From: Tricholoma matsutake
Taxonomy: Eukaryota; Basidiomycota; Agaricomycetes; Agaricales; Tricholomataceae
Length of the DNA: 64,000 bases
Assembly (NCBI GenBank): GCA_026075535.2
Contig: AP026546.1
Location: 5,208,001 to 5,272,000, forward strand
Reading direction: 5' to 3'
Of the stretch, positions 1 through 10,335 are shown in pieces. A model generated the notes under the pieces. It was not told the DNA's origin, did no database searches, and saw only the letters and a list, made by a program, of their open reading frames with translations. Each line of letters starts with the position of its first letter. The first letter of the stretch is position 1. A program made the position numbers and the translations under genes.

Positions 1-298
1 TTCATATACTATTGACCTATCAAAAGGTCCTCAGAATTCACACATCGACCATCGACGATAAACATTGTTTGCCATCAATATCATCAATCGTCCTCGATAT
101 CGATCAATACCCCATCAGACCATGCCAAACACCTTCCTCTCTTATAGAACTACCTTTACGACTAGTACCAACTAGTTGTATTCCCATAGGTTGGACCACA
201 AACATTTGGAACGTCTCGCACCCTTCCTCTGACTCATGCAAATATCATCGGTTGCCTCATCGGCTGTTTTGGTGGTTTTCCTGGGTTGAGTATCATCA
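1..298 (+). repeat. LTR-like dispersed repeat, copy D (3' part only)
   Basis: This is the end of a repeat seen three more times in the window (30749-32107, 21740-23958, and 33996-35201 on the minus strand). The shared end is a segment of about 90 bases with CCTTCCTCTGACT followed by a terminus resembling GGTTGAG(C/T)ATCATCA. Complete copies begin TGATAGG and end CATCATCA and contain a TATA-like box, so a solo LTR is the simplest reading. Only the 3' part lies in the window. The short reading frame across it has no recognisable product. Confidence 0.45.
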
Positions 299-565
299 GC
301 GTGTTCTTTTTGACACAACTGAGCAATAATATACATCGACGTCCTTTGTGCAGATTACTTCAGTTGTATAACATAGAGCATGACACCAACACATCATTTA
401 ATGTTCTCCGTTGAACTTTAAAGAAATACATTAATCAACTCCGGAAAGGGAAAACATCTGTGATGCAAGTGCAGTCTCGCAGATTTCCACCGACAAATTC
501 AAGACAAGCTGAAATTGAAAGAAATTGACCATCCACTGTATCTGATGATTTGAAAACTAAAATAA

Positions 566-1925
566 GTCAATTGTTTCACTCTGAAACTGGCAGCGATGCA
601 TGCAGATGTTGTGCCAAATCTTGTCCTGTGTCTGACTGTGAATGGATTTCAATGAGACTGTTAAATCTTGATTGCGTCTGATGTCCTGAAACTCACTGTG
701 ATGAAAGCACATACAAAACACTATTCTTTCAGGCTATTCATCCTCTTCTTCCATACCAAGGTGGAATATTACAAAATGTTGTTCTTGATCCCTCAGGTGT
801 TCGTCAGGTGGGAGATGATGTATATGAAATTAATCTGTGTATGTCTTGTTTGAAAACAATCCAAAAACAGAAAATTCCTGCACTTGCATTAGCGAATTGA
901 ATGTTTGTTGGACCAGTGCCATCAGAATTGAGAGATCTGACACCAATAGAAGAATCAATGATTGCATTGTGTTGTGCAAAATGTTGGATCATCCAGTTAA
1001 GTGAGCAAGACTCTGGACTCACCCTCCCACAATCCCAATGGGGATTTCATGGGAACATCATCATTTATCCCCAGCAGCCTCAACGAGTTGCCACTATTTT
1101 ACCACCTTCTGTAGAAGAAATCATGTCTCCTATTTGCATTATTTTTGTTGGCTCTTCTCCACCTTCCCATGAGTGGCTTCATGAAAAAGTTAAGCCTTTG
1201 GCTGTACGTGGGCATAAAGTTTGAGAAGTGTTAGTATGGCTGAAAGCACATAACCCTCTCTATGCAAAAATTGAGATTAATTATGATGTATTTATTAAAC
1301 AGCTTACCAGAAAATGGTCTCCTACCATTTTATGTCGAACATGTTCCATCAAATGTAGATGGAGACCCTCTAACATCATGGTATGATATGGGCTCTTCCA
1401 CATCTAATCTTCATTAACAGCAAGTTCCTCCTGATGCTGAAGCTGCATTCCAAAAGCTGATCATTTCCAATGTTGATGGCCATGCATCTTCAAATGAATT
1501 GAGAGCAGTGGCATTGAGGCATGTACAGAAGAAAAAAGGCAGTTACTTCAAGCTTCCTCATGACATGAACCCTGAAAACGAGTTTATAAACCCCCAGCTA
1601 TTTCCTAAAATCTATCCAACTCTGTTTCCATTTGGAATTGGGGGGCTTGAAGATTGCAGTCATAAAGAACCAGTCTCTCTCAAGCGACATGTAAATCATC
1701 TTTTGAATCTTGTGGATCAACGATTTCAAGAGCATCCTTCATTTTTGTTTATTGCATTCAATATCTTACAGAGAAGATTGCCTTTACTACACACCAATTT
1801 AAAAACGAAGGGCAAGAAATTTTCCTCTGCAGCTAATTCATTTGCATCCATATCTCCTGATGCTATTCATCAAGTGTTAGAAAGAGTGATTCAAGGAGAT
1901 TTAAACACAGCTTATGATGATAGCC
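566..1925 (+). pseudogene. Helitron Rep/helicase protein, N-terminal fragment
   Basis: Translated pieces match the N-terminal part of fungal Helitron Rep-helicase proteins. A Cys-containing segment around 595-640 is followed by a run ending IPALALAN, then a DUF6570-like block (FVGPVPSELRDLTPIEESMIA, about 900-1070, with a following FHGNIIIYPQQ motif). A Helitron_like_N block then covers 1500-1920 (LFPKIYPTLFPFGIGG, with a following LLNLVDQRFQEHPSFLF). Several frame changes and in-frame TGA codons (898-900, 1222-1224) break it. The helicase and the rolling-circle catalytic HUH part are not present, because the fragment stops near 1925. Its biochemical role would be rolling-circle transposition, but this copy cannot act. 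Confidence 0.75.
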
Positions 1926-2024
1926 TGGTTCCCCCCATTCATCATTCCCTGCTATTCATCATAGGCGCCGTTTGTCGTTGTCAGCACCTCCATATCCCCC
2001 TATGAGCATTGGCTCGCAGGCAGG

Positions 2025-2330
2025 GTGGTGGCGCTGTGTGATGCGGCATATCCGAGTCATCATTGTCCAGAAATGGGGTCCATTGCAGCCCTGTGAGCAG
2101 AGGTTCACAGTGGCAGCATAGGGCATGGGTAGGGGTCATTGTTAACAGGCAAGAAACTACAAAGAAGAATCATTAGTTAGTTCATTAGCAAAAGAAAGAA
2201 ATCAAATAAAAAAACATACCCAGAGGGCCCAAACAACATTAATTGGTCATTTGGGCCCCTGCTTTGTGTTTGTTGGTTTGTGTGGTCAGGTGGTGATGTG
2301 GCGTCTCAAATGGTGCCACTTTTATTTTTG
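2025..2330 (-). repeat. Hairpin/intron cassette C1 (minus strand)
   Basis: This is the shortest copy of the composite cassette described under findings. Reading the minus strand, a GGGCCCAAA...TTTGGGCCC hairpin (about 2224-2260) lies beside a perfect-looking intron at 2157-2219: donor GTATGT, branch AACTAACTAAT, acceptor TTTGTAG, 63 bp. Beyond the acceptor a TGTGAGCAGAGGTTCACA palindrome lies at 2091-2109. No protein-coding potential is evident. Confidence 0.6.
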
Positions 2331-2707
2331 TGTAAACAAACATGTCAACATGTGATGTAAATGATGTGTATGTGTTCTTTTACTGTGAACAAATAAGTAC
2401 AACCCCTGCAACGTATATAAACCCAACCAATTTGCATGGCATCCCCCCTTGTAGGTAGCTTATTATATATAATACATACATTAGTTTTATTATTTATAGG
2501 GTACATAATCTAAGTGTAAAAGACTGGTTACAACCAGTTTCAACCAGTTTTATAACAGTTTTCAAATGTTTTCAAAGCAAGTTAACCAGTAACTGAATGG
2601 CAGTTTCGGTTACCTACTATTTTCAGAAACTTGGACCAGACCAAAGCATGGACCGCAGTTCAGTCCAGTTTGGTCCTTGGTTTAGTCAACCAGACCTTAA
2701 AACACTA
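2331..2707. repeat. AACCAGTT-rich hAT-like MITE with TATA-bearing flank
   Basis: A TATA-containing segment leads into an A/T-rich stretch of repeated AACCAGTTT/ACTGGTTA words and ends at 2707 with TTAAAACACTA, the reverse complement of a TAGTGTTTTAAGG terminus. The same arrangement recurs at 6641-7035, and related termini occur at 4797 and 24386. The terminus is fused directly to a LINE coding fragment at 2708. TIRs starting TAGTGTT resemble hAT MITEs; the 282-bp element at 12778 with the same terminus has an 8-bp target duplication. No target duplication is visible for this copy. Confidence 0.45.
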
Positions 2708-2809
2708 CTCATCAATGCCATCATCAAATGTGATACAGATGATGCCAATTGTCCAGTTAAAACAGACCACTACCTGATTGTTACACAACTTAACATCTAT
2801 GCACCGAAA
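2708..2809 (+). pseudogene. LINE endonuclease C-terminal fragment
   Basis: The translation contains IIKCDTDDANCPVKTDHY, which aligns with the end of the AP-endonuclease domain in the LINE copy at 36914-37720 (IIKCNTDDAS followed by PVETDHYPI). TDHY is the conserved TDH-type active-site motif. The fragment is cut on the left by a MITE terminus and on the right by the TIR element beginning near 2810. The LINE resumes at 4631 with a plausible 9-bp target duplication. Confidence 0.7.
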
Positions 2810-3007
2810 GAGGTCTTTACACTGCCCCATATGTTCTGCGCGGATCCGTGTGGAATTACAGGGACTCCACACAGATCCACACAGAATTTGTCATTTTTGC
2901 TCAGATTCCACAGATTTATTCCATCCTAGTCCTAGCTACGGTGAGCTTGGACAGCTAGGACGTCCGAACAGATGACAACGTGGTTGTAGTCATCTGTAAG
3001 CAGTAAC

Positions 3008-3092
3008 AAAAGAGTGTTACAACAGGGACTTGAACCCCAGACCTACTGATCACGAGAGTTAGCTGCATGTGCAACCACTACACCATGAGGGA
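3008..3092 (-). other. tRNA-like (Pol III promoter) sequence in TIR element #1
   Basis: On the minus strand an A-box-like TGGTGTAGTGGTTGCA is followed about 50 bases on by a B-box GGGGTTCAAGTCCC. The spacing and flanking stem are tRNA-like and loosely resemble tRNA-Asp/Glu, but a full acceptor pairing is not evident. It is read as a tRNA-derived, SINE-type promoter rather than a working tRNA. It points outward, toward the left TIR. Confidence 0.55.
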
Positions 3093-3149
3093 ATTGTACA
3101 TCATGCACATTAATTACCTTAGATAGCATTGCCATGTGACATGATGACA

Positions 3150-4285
3150 AACCATGTAAGCTGCATCACCGTGACTGCCAGCTCATCATTCACCACCACC
3201 ACCATCGATGATGACCACACCACCACCTCACTCCCTCCCTCCTTCCCTCTCTACCACCACCATCTCCACTCTACCCACATCACCTCCACCCACTCCCAGC
3301 CCCATTCCATAGCCATGAAGAGCTGCAAACAAGCTGACCAGAAGCAATGCGGGCAATTTTATTTTATTTGTTTCTTCTTTTTATCAACTAACTAATTGTT
3401 TTCTTTGTTTTTTAGGTTCAAATCTACAGGTAATGATGGACGACAACACAGGAGGACACATGGCTGTGCAAACCCCCTTCTCCCCATTTTGATGGGATGT
3501 GAGGGTGTCAATGAGGGACAGGAGGGAGATGAGGGATGCCATGAGACCCCAGAAGGGGGATACCAACCAAGTAAACACCCAGCTACCCCCGTAAATGTGC
3601 CACATCATGCTGACCCCACCAAACCCCCCCAAAACAGATGAAAACAAGCACCAGGGCCCCACCATGACCACCCACAATGATGGACGACACACCACCCGCC
3701 CCCAACCCCATGAGCAACTGCTCGGGGGGTGGATCACGGGTGGAACAACCACGACAACACCCAGAAGGAGGAGACGATGCCACCATGAAGACCACCTGCC
3801 CCCAGCCTTGTGAGCATCTGCTCATGGGGTGGATAAGGGTGGAACAGCGAGGATGATGGGGGGATGACAATTGGGGGATGATGAACAGGAGATGCCACCC
3901 AGGACCAACCCCCACCGATGAAACTGACACCAACCACAGAACGACACACCACCCACCTCCAGCCTCATGAGCAACTGCTTGTGGGGTGGATGGTGGGTGG
4001 AATGATGACGAGGGGGATGGGAGACGAGAGGAAAGGGAGATGAGGGGGGAGGGGGGAGGGAGATAACAAGGGAGATGACAGCCCCACCACTGCCAACTGC
4101 TATGCGAGAGGCGAGAGTCACGGGTGCACGAGGGGGATTGTGGGGGAGTGGGTGGCCCTCGCATTTGTGAGGGGTTTTTTTTTTTTTTTTTTGTCAAATT
4201 AGTAGTCCTCCCACTCATGAGGGAGCTTAGATGTATATTACATAAATCATACCCCTCATATGTGTGAGGGGGTCAATAAACTATA
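3150..4285 (+). repeat. Hairpin/intron cassette C2
   Basis: The start (about 3160, GCTGCATCA then GCCAGCTCATCATTCA) matches cassette C6 at 29880. There follow CCTCCCTCC runs, then an intron-like end at 3384-3415 (AACTAACTAAT branch, TTTTTTAG|GTTC); the donor is degraded. The following 0.8 kb of GA/CA-rich sequence holds palindromes at about 3709-3724, 3811-3824 and 3968-3981 (TGAGCA-NN-TGCTCA type). The 3' part has CTCGCATTTGTGAGGGG followed by a T-tract at about 4173-4192, then further CCCTCA hairpins to 4275. The long minus-strand open frames here are low-complexity shadows. Confidence 0.6.
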
Positions 4286-4630
4286 TAATAAATCTATAAA
4301 ATTAAGTGACTACTTGAATAGTTTGACTATGATAGTAATAAATATGATAGTAATAAATACCCAAATTACCTCATGGACTCCATGTGGATTAATGCAGACT
4401 CCATGCCAAATGGGAAAGGATTCTTCATTTGGGTCACCACTTGGTTGGAGTCCGTGTGGACTTATGTGGACTCTGCGCAGACTGGGGCAGACTCTGGTGT
4501 GGACTCTGTGCAGACTGGTGCAGACTCCGTGTGGAAGGGGGTGTAATTTTTCATTTTGGTCACCAGATGGTTGGACTCTGCATGGAGTCTGCACAGTCCA
4601 TGTGGAACATATGGGGCAGTGTAAATTACA

Positions 4631-4796
4631 GCACCAAAACAAGCATGGAAACCAAGACACAACTTCAGTATGACACACTGGCACGAGTTTGTTAAAATGC
4701 TCAAGAAAAACCTGGCCAACATCCCACCCCCGGCGGAGATCAATAACATTGAAGAATTCAACAACAGGCTCAAGTCCCTGAATGAGGCAGTACAGA
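4631..4796 (+). pseudogene. LINE fragment (linker between endonuclease and RT)
   Basis: After the right TIR the LINE resumes with FVKMLKKNLANIPPPAEIN and a following NRLKSLNEAVQ. It aligns with LIKTLKESLTNIPTPAEIE and the residues after it at 37735-37850 in the other copy. It is cut at 4797 by a MITE terminus (TAGTGTTTTAAGG), so the RT itself is missing here. Confidence 0.7.
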
Positions 4797-4934
4797 TAGT
4801 GTTTTAAGGTTTGGTTTGGTCCGGTTTTTTGACCTCTAAGAGGGTTAACCGGGACCATAACCGGTCTAGACCAGTACACTAAGTTAGTTGGACCATAACC
4901 AGTTTAGACCAGTTTCAACCAGTTTTCGTGTCTA
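4797..4934. repeat. hAT-like MITE fragment
   Basis: It begins TAGTGTTTTAAGGTTTGG directly at the end of the LINE fragment and contains several GACCATAACC(G/A)GT and AACCAGTTT words. It closes near 4934 with TCGTGTCTA, a weak inverted terminus. No matching 8-bp target duplication is visible, so it may be a rearranged copy. Confidence 0.4.
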
Positions 4935-4964
4935 AATTGTATTATATAGTAGATAAAATTATTT

Positions 4965-5880
4965 ACATTCACACCCTGTGAGCAGGTGCTCCCAGCAGTG
5001 GGGTTAGCAATGAAACAAAAAAGAAATGAGAACAAACAAAAAAAAAAAAAAAAAAAGAAAAAAAGAAAAAAAAGCCCCACCCTCTTGCATTTGTAGCGAG
5101 GGGGGGGGTTCTGGTGTTCTTGCCACTGTTCATCACTGCCATTCATTGTCCCCGCTGTTCATTTTCCTGCCATTGGTCATCACCCCTGTTTGTCATCCCT
5201 GCCTTTGGTCGTCCCTGCCACTTGTCGTCCCTGCTGTTTGTCATCATTAAACCCTCCCATCCACTCTGCAAGCAGGGGCTCGCAGTGGTGGCTCAGGATG
5301 GAGTGCTGGGGTTGGGCATGGTATCGTTACAACATATGTAAAACCTTAAGAACAAAGAAAAAACCATTAGTTAGTTAAAAGGAAAGGAAAGGAATGAATC
5401 AATACTCACATAGGGCCCAAATGATGACAGACGTCGTTCTGTCATTTGTCATCCCTGTCATTCCTTGTCCCCGTTGTTTGTCATCCCCGCTGTTTGTCAT
5501 CCTCATCATTCATGTGGTCGTCATCATCCAGGAAAGGGCCCATTGCCACCCTGTGAGCAGAGGCTCACAGCAGCAGCATAGGGTGGCGTCAGATGTGGTC
5601 ATCACGGTCCAGAAACAGGCCCATTGCTGCCCTGTGAGCAGAGGGGGTTTCTATAGGGTTTGTGTGTGTCATTTCATGGGTGGGTGATGTCGTTATCCAG
5701 AAGAAGGAACCTAAAAATGAAGAAAAACATTTAGTTAGTTTAAAAGAAAGAAGTCAACTAAAAAAAACTTATCCGAGGGCCTAGACAACATCAGTTTGTC
5801 ATTCAGGCCCTCTGTTTTGTGCTTGGTGGCTTGTGTGGTTATGGGTGCTAACAGGGTGGTGGTGCAGCGTCGAAAAAGAG
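4965..5880 (-). repeat. Hairpin/intron cassette C3 (two intron units)
   Basis: Minus-strand cassette with two intron-like units. The first is 5345-5409: donor GTGAGT beside GGGCCCTAT, branch AACTAACTAAT, acceptor CTTAAG. The second is about 5711-5772: branch AACTAACTAAA, acceptor TTTTTAG|GTTCC, donor altered to GATAAG. GGCCC(A/T)A hairpins lie at 5410-5445 and 5774-5812. Palindromes of TGAGCA type lie near 4978, 5263 and 5551. An A-tract at 5039-5058 and a GCCCCACCCTCTTGC...GCGAGGGG hairpin (5075-5110) close the unit. Confidence 0.55.
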
Positions 5881-6640
5881 AAGGCAGATGAAAGAGGGAA
5901 GGAAGACACGTCATCGACACTTGTTCTGGCAATGGCCGAATAGTGATCGACGCAGTGAGCACATTGATTTCAATGACTCCGAGGCCTCCTCCACTGTTGG
6001 CAATGGTAAAAATACTGTTTAGACAAGTGGGAGAGTATTGTGTTAATCTACTACAACTTGAATTTCATTTTTATGTTGAGTATTGCAAATGCCTGAGAAC
6101 TCAAGTCAAACTTGAGTCAAACTCGAGTTGATCAAGTCCTCAAATCAATGCATTTTACAGTATATCTGGCCACAACCCTTCCACATCACATTGAACATTT
6201 AACTACTTATTCCATGACATACTGATACACTCTATGATTCATTTCCAAGCCTTCAAACTATTTTCTGACATGTATTATAGCTCACAAATGGCAAAGATAT
6301 GAGAAATAAGAACTTGCCATTTTCACTCTTAAATCTATTCTATATTCTGGGGGGAATCTAGAACTGCATGGCTTTTTAAATTTGACTCATTGGAAGATAA
6401 GTTATAGCTGTAAAACTATCAAAATTGTCACTTGCCCTGGTACTCACTTTCTTTCCTATCAAATAAGATTCTGACTGTTGGGAGGTGAGAATTGAAGCAT
6501 AAATATAATTTACTACATATTTACAAGGCCCTATTAATTTCTGTTGCTTGACACGCAGCAAAGTGATATCTGCACACCCAGCATCATTTGTCCAGCAACT
6601 GCCAGACTGAATGATTGTGCATTGATGGACATGCGTGAAT
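5881..6640. other. No recognisable gene; one palindromic MITE-like remnant
   Basis: About 760 bases with only short, unconvincing open frames. The one structure seen is a repeated palindrome at about 6096-6132 (AACTCAAGTC, ACTTGAGTC, AACTCGAGTT), typical of MITE termini. No homology to a known protein is apparent. Confidence 0.4.
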
Positions 6641-7035
6641 TCTCACAAATGGTATGACTTTTATTTTTGGGAACACAAACATGACCACATGGTCCATGCA
6701 CAGCCACAAAGGTATATAAGCATGCTCAAAATCAGCACTTTTCCCCAGGCATGTCCCACTGTAGTAAAATAAGAGGTATAATAATAATAATATTAGTTTT
6801 TCTCTCTCTGAATGGTATGCATAAAGTAGATACATATACTAGGGTGAAAAGACTGGTTATAACCGGTTTAAACCAGTTTTTGATTGGTTTTGAATAATTT
6901 TGAAAACAAGGTAACCGTGAACCGGACTGGTCTCAAATGTATGTAACCATAACCGATAAATGGACCAGACCAAGGTTCGGTTTGGTTTGGTTCCCAGTTT
7001 TTTTTCAGTCCATAGGACCAAACCTTAGAACACTA
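6641..7035. repeat. AACCAGTT-rich hAT-like MITE and its TATA-bearing flank (second copy)
   Basis: It parallels 2331-2707: a related CTTTTATTTTTG segment, GGTATATAAGC, then GACTGGTTATAACCGG from about 6850, and a terminus CCTTAGAACACTA at 7035. That terminus abuts LINE coding sequence at 7036. The left edge begins TAGGGTGAAAAG near 6839, but the flanks give no 8-bp duplication, so the precise boundaries are uncertain. Confidence 0.45.
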
Positions 7036-8759
7036 TATGCCGCTGACATCTTCTTAACACTGCAACGGAAATTAACTACAAGATCAAGAGATGGGAAATC
7101 CAGCCAAGGGATCATCAACAAACTTGCATCAGTCCAATGGCAGGCAGCAATCATGATCACAGGCACAATGAGAACCATGCCCATGGATGTCCTAGACATC
7201 ATGGCAAACCTGCTCCCGCTCCACCTACTGTTAGACAAGCACCACCAGTGTGCAGCACTATGCTTTGCAACACTACCACCCTCCCACCCACTACACAAAC
7301 CAGTAGAGAACACCACTGCACATCTTGTAAAGTGGCACCCCACCCCACTACATGACCTTATGCACACATACAACATCAAACCCCAGCTCATTGAGACCAT
7401 TGATGCAGTACCCCACAACACATGATGGAAGCCAGATGCAAAAACATCAATCGCAGATATGGCTAACAACACTATCTATGATGCACAACAGGACAATGTG
7501 GATGTCAGAGTATACACAGATGGATCAGGGATGGAAGGTAAAATAGGAGCAGCAGCCATCCTATACTGGGGTGGAAGAAAGAAAGCAAGCATACACTACA
7601 AGCTCAGCACACAGAAGCAACACATGGTATATGAAGGAGAGGGCATAGGAATGATACTGGCCATCAAGCTGATGACCAAGGAGTGGGCAATATGGTCGGC
7701 CATGTTCTGTGTCGACAACCAGGCCACTATCAGAGCCACACAACTGACAAAACCACACCCAGGGCACTATCTAACCAACATATTCCACAGAGACTTGAAA
7801 GCACTGAAGAAGAGGCACAACAGTATACGAATCATGATCAGGTGGACCCCAGGCCACAAGGGAATAGAGGGCAATGAGCAAGCCGACAAACAAGCAAAAA
7901 AAGTGATCACAGAGGGCAGCAGCAGTACTGATCAACTACCATGATCTCTCAGAAAACCACTGCCATGAAGCAAGTCCACAGTTAAACAAGCATACAATGA
8001 GAAGCTGAAATAACTAGCGCAAAAATCGTGGATGAAATTGCCGAGGTATGAACACATGAAAAACCTCGAACCCACTGCACCATCAAAGAAGTACCTCATG
8101 CTCATCGCACCACTACCAAGAAAGGCCACTAGCATATTGTCTCAACTAAGGACAGGACATGTCCCACTAGCTAAGCACCTACATCATATAGGAAAAGCCA
8201 ACTCACCGACATGTCCTGCATGCACACAGAGTGAGGAATCCGTCCAACACTACATCCTACACTGCCCAGCCTACCACCAAGCAAGACAACAGCTATGCAA
8301 CACCACAGGAGGGAGGGACATCAACATCAAGAAGCTCTTTTCAAGACCAAAGACAATGCAAGTGCTATTCCAGTTCATCGCTGCAACTCAGTGTTTTCTA
8401 AGCACCTATGGAGACATCCCAGCAATGAGAGAGGAGAGAGAGGAGAGGAGGAGATAGGGAATGGGGAGTAGCAGAGGCAGGATCACCGTAGAAGGACTGA
8501 GGAGCAAAGGAGATGAAGGAGAACCACAATGTGCTGCAATGCATGAGGGTGAGGCATACCACATGCACACACATCCAATACCTTAAACCCGGCCACCACA
8601 CCACCAATTCCAGCACCAACGGTGCTTCAAGGCCTACTCAGTGGGTTCTCTAAGCAAGATGATGCAGCACACAAAGCGGACAGGGAATGCAATAGATTCA
8701 ATTATAGTACATACTTACTTTCTTACATATGGTATGCCACAATAGAGAATAAATCAGAA
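7036..8759 (+). pseudogene. LINE (Tad1/I-like) polyprotein C-terminus with RNase H and 3' tail
   Basis: The first frame (7036-7425) is the post-RT region (LASVQWQAAIMITGTMRTMP, then LPPSHPL). A second frame (7459-7944) is a clear RNase H: YTDGSGMEGKIGAAAILY (first Asp), VYEGEGIG (Glu), CVDNQATI (second Asp), TPGHKGIEGNEQAD (His region). A third (8032-8457) has a C-terminal CCHC-like motif, CPACTQSEESVQHYILHCPA. An untranslated tail ends in an A-tract at about 8759-8767. Frameshifts and stops (for example after 7944) make it non-functional. It is the same family as 35270-41808. Confidence 0.85.
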
Positions 8760-8766
8760 AAAAAAA

Positions 8767-9908
8767 ATGAGGAAAGCAGATGCATTATCCAAACATATTG
8801 ATCACAAAAGGGGGGTGGAGGAGGACAATAAAAATGTTACCTTACTCAAACTTGAATACTTTTGCATTTATGCTACATATCAAGGGCATCTATTAATGGA
8901 TAGCTCAAAATGTTGTCTAAAATTAGACAATGTCCAGATATGGACAATGAAGTAGTGGAAGCCATGAAGGCTTTGAAGGGAGAGAAGAAGGGTAATATTA
9001 AAGGAGATGAATGGGCAGAGGAGCAAGGGTTGGTGCTATTCCAAGGGAAGGTGTATGTACAGAAGGATCAGGATTTTCAAAGGGAGATTGTCCAGTTACA
9101 TCATAATATGCTGACTGCTGGACATCCAGGAAGATGGAAGTAGTAATGAGAAATCATTGGTTGCCCAGAATTTCTAAATATGTGTTGGGGTATGTGGATG
9201 GATGTGATATGTGCATGAGGGGGAAGAAATTTCCAGAGAAACCTGAAGGGAAATTAATGCTGAACCCCATACTGAAAGCGCCATGGTGAGATATATCTGT
9301 AGATTTTATCACCAGATTACCCAAGGCTCAAGGGTATGATGCAATATTCATAGTATGCGACCGCTTCACAAAGGAGGTCCATATTATTCCTACCACTACA
9401 GAAACCTCATTGTTGGGCTTGGTGCACCTCTACCTAAATCAGGTATGGTGGTTACATGGATTGCCTGATACTGTTATCGCCGATTGCAGACCACAATTCA
9501 CTTCTGTGTTTATGCCAGAATTAAATAACATATTGGGGATTCAAATCAAATTATCTATGGCATATCACCCACAAACTGATGGGCAGACAGAGAGGATGAA
9601 TCAGGAGTTGGAGCAGTACCTACGCATGTTTGTCAACTACTGACAAACTGACTGGCCCAAATGGTTGACAATTGCCAAAATTTCCCACAATAACAAATTC
9701 CATTCAGCTACTCACATGTTACCCTTCTTTGCTAATTATGGGTATCATCCCCACATGGGAATAGAACCCCGAAGGGAAATTAAGGTACAATCAGCAGAAG
9801 ATTTTGTATCTCAGATGCAAAAGGTACAGGAAGAAGTGGAGGTGGCATTGATGAAAGCACATGATGATATGATGCAACATGCAGATCATACTTGAGCTCC
9901 TGCTCCAG
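8767..9908 (+). pseudogene. Ty3/gypsy integrase fragment (part 1, truncated on the left)
   Basis: It starts in the RNase H tail (KADALSKHIDHKRGVEEDN) and runs through the integrase. Seen are HHNMLTAGHPGRW, CDMCMRGKK (zinc-binding end), ISVDFITRLPKAQGYDA (first Asp), VIADCRPQFTS (second Asp; Cys/Arg replace the usual Arg/Gly) and YHPQTDGQTERMNQELEQYL (Glu). In-frame TGA codons at 9287-9289, 9641-9643 and 9893-9895 sit where Arg (CGA) is expected. A shift lies near 9141. The gene is interrupted by TIR element #2 and continues at 11918. Confidence 0.85.
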
Positions 9909-10149
9909 TACTTTACACTCCCCCCCAGTCCGAGCGGACTCAGCTCAGACACACTCAGACACTCGGACTGTCCAAGGACTTCACTCAGACTCTGCTTGGA
10001 CTCTGCTCGGACACTCGGACTGTCCTAGGACTGTCCAAGTTGTCCGAGTAAAGTCTGAGGACTGCACTCGGACAACATCAATTGTGCATTTATTTACACC
10101 TTTTAAAGTACTGTCCAAGTAAAGTCCGAGTTCCAGTCTCAGAGAAAGT

Positions 10150-10262
10150 CTTATAATCCTCACAAAATGATGTGTGCACAGCAGGAATTGAACCAACAGC
10201 CTTCTGGACTAGCAATCACATGATGACAAAACATGCACACTCTACCACTTAAGCCAAGTAAT
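10150..10262 (-). other. tRNA-like (Pol III promoter) sequence, left arm of TIR element #2
   Basis: On the minus strand GGCTTAAGTGGTAGAGTG (A-box-like) is followed by GTTGGTTCAATTCC (B-box) at about 10180-10195. The tRNA body is imperfect and no full cloverleaf was confirmed. It faces the left TIR, as in elements #1 and #3. Confidence 0.5.
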
Positions 10263-10335
10263 TATTTAAAGTTACATACATTATATCTATTTATTACTGA
10301 AATCTAATTTTTTATATATATCTTGAATAGATTAT

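Larger units (their letters stand above)
2810..4630. mobile_element. CTTTACACT-TIR element #1 (about 1.8 kb)
   Basis: The left end (CTTTACACTGCCCCATATGT from 2815) and the reverse complement of the right end (TTTACACTGCCCCATATGTT from 4625) match over about 21 bases. The flanks repeat GCACCGAAA (2801-2809) and GCACCAAAA (4631-4639), a 9-bp target duplication with one CpG-type difference. Subterminal regions are rich in GGACTC words (2865-2900 and 4440-4600). Inside are a minus-strand tRNA-like sequence and plus-strand cassette C2. No transposase is seen. Long TIRs with a target duplication near 9 bp suggest a Mutator-like non-autonomous element, but the family is not certain. Confidence 0.65.

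Noticed and set aside
3583..4218. A minus-strand open frame of 211 residues rich in Pro/Ser/His
   Set aside because: It lies in GA/CA-rich cassette sequence with overlapping long frames on both strands, as expected for low complexity, and has no domain.
4797..7035. One large TIR element bounded by the TAGTGTT end at 4797 and the AACACTA end at 7035
   Set aside because: The flanks (AGTACAGA and TATGCCGC) do not match, and the LINE pieces on the two sides are not adjacent, so the two ends belong to different elements.
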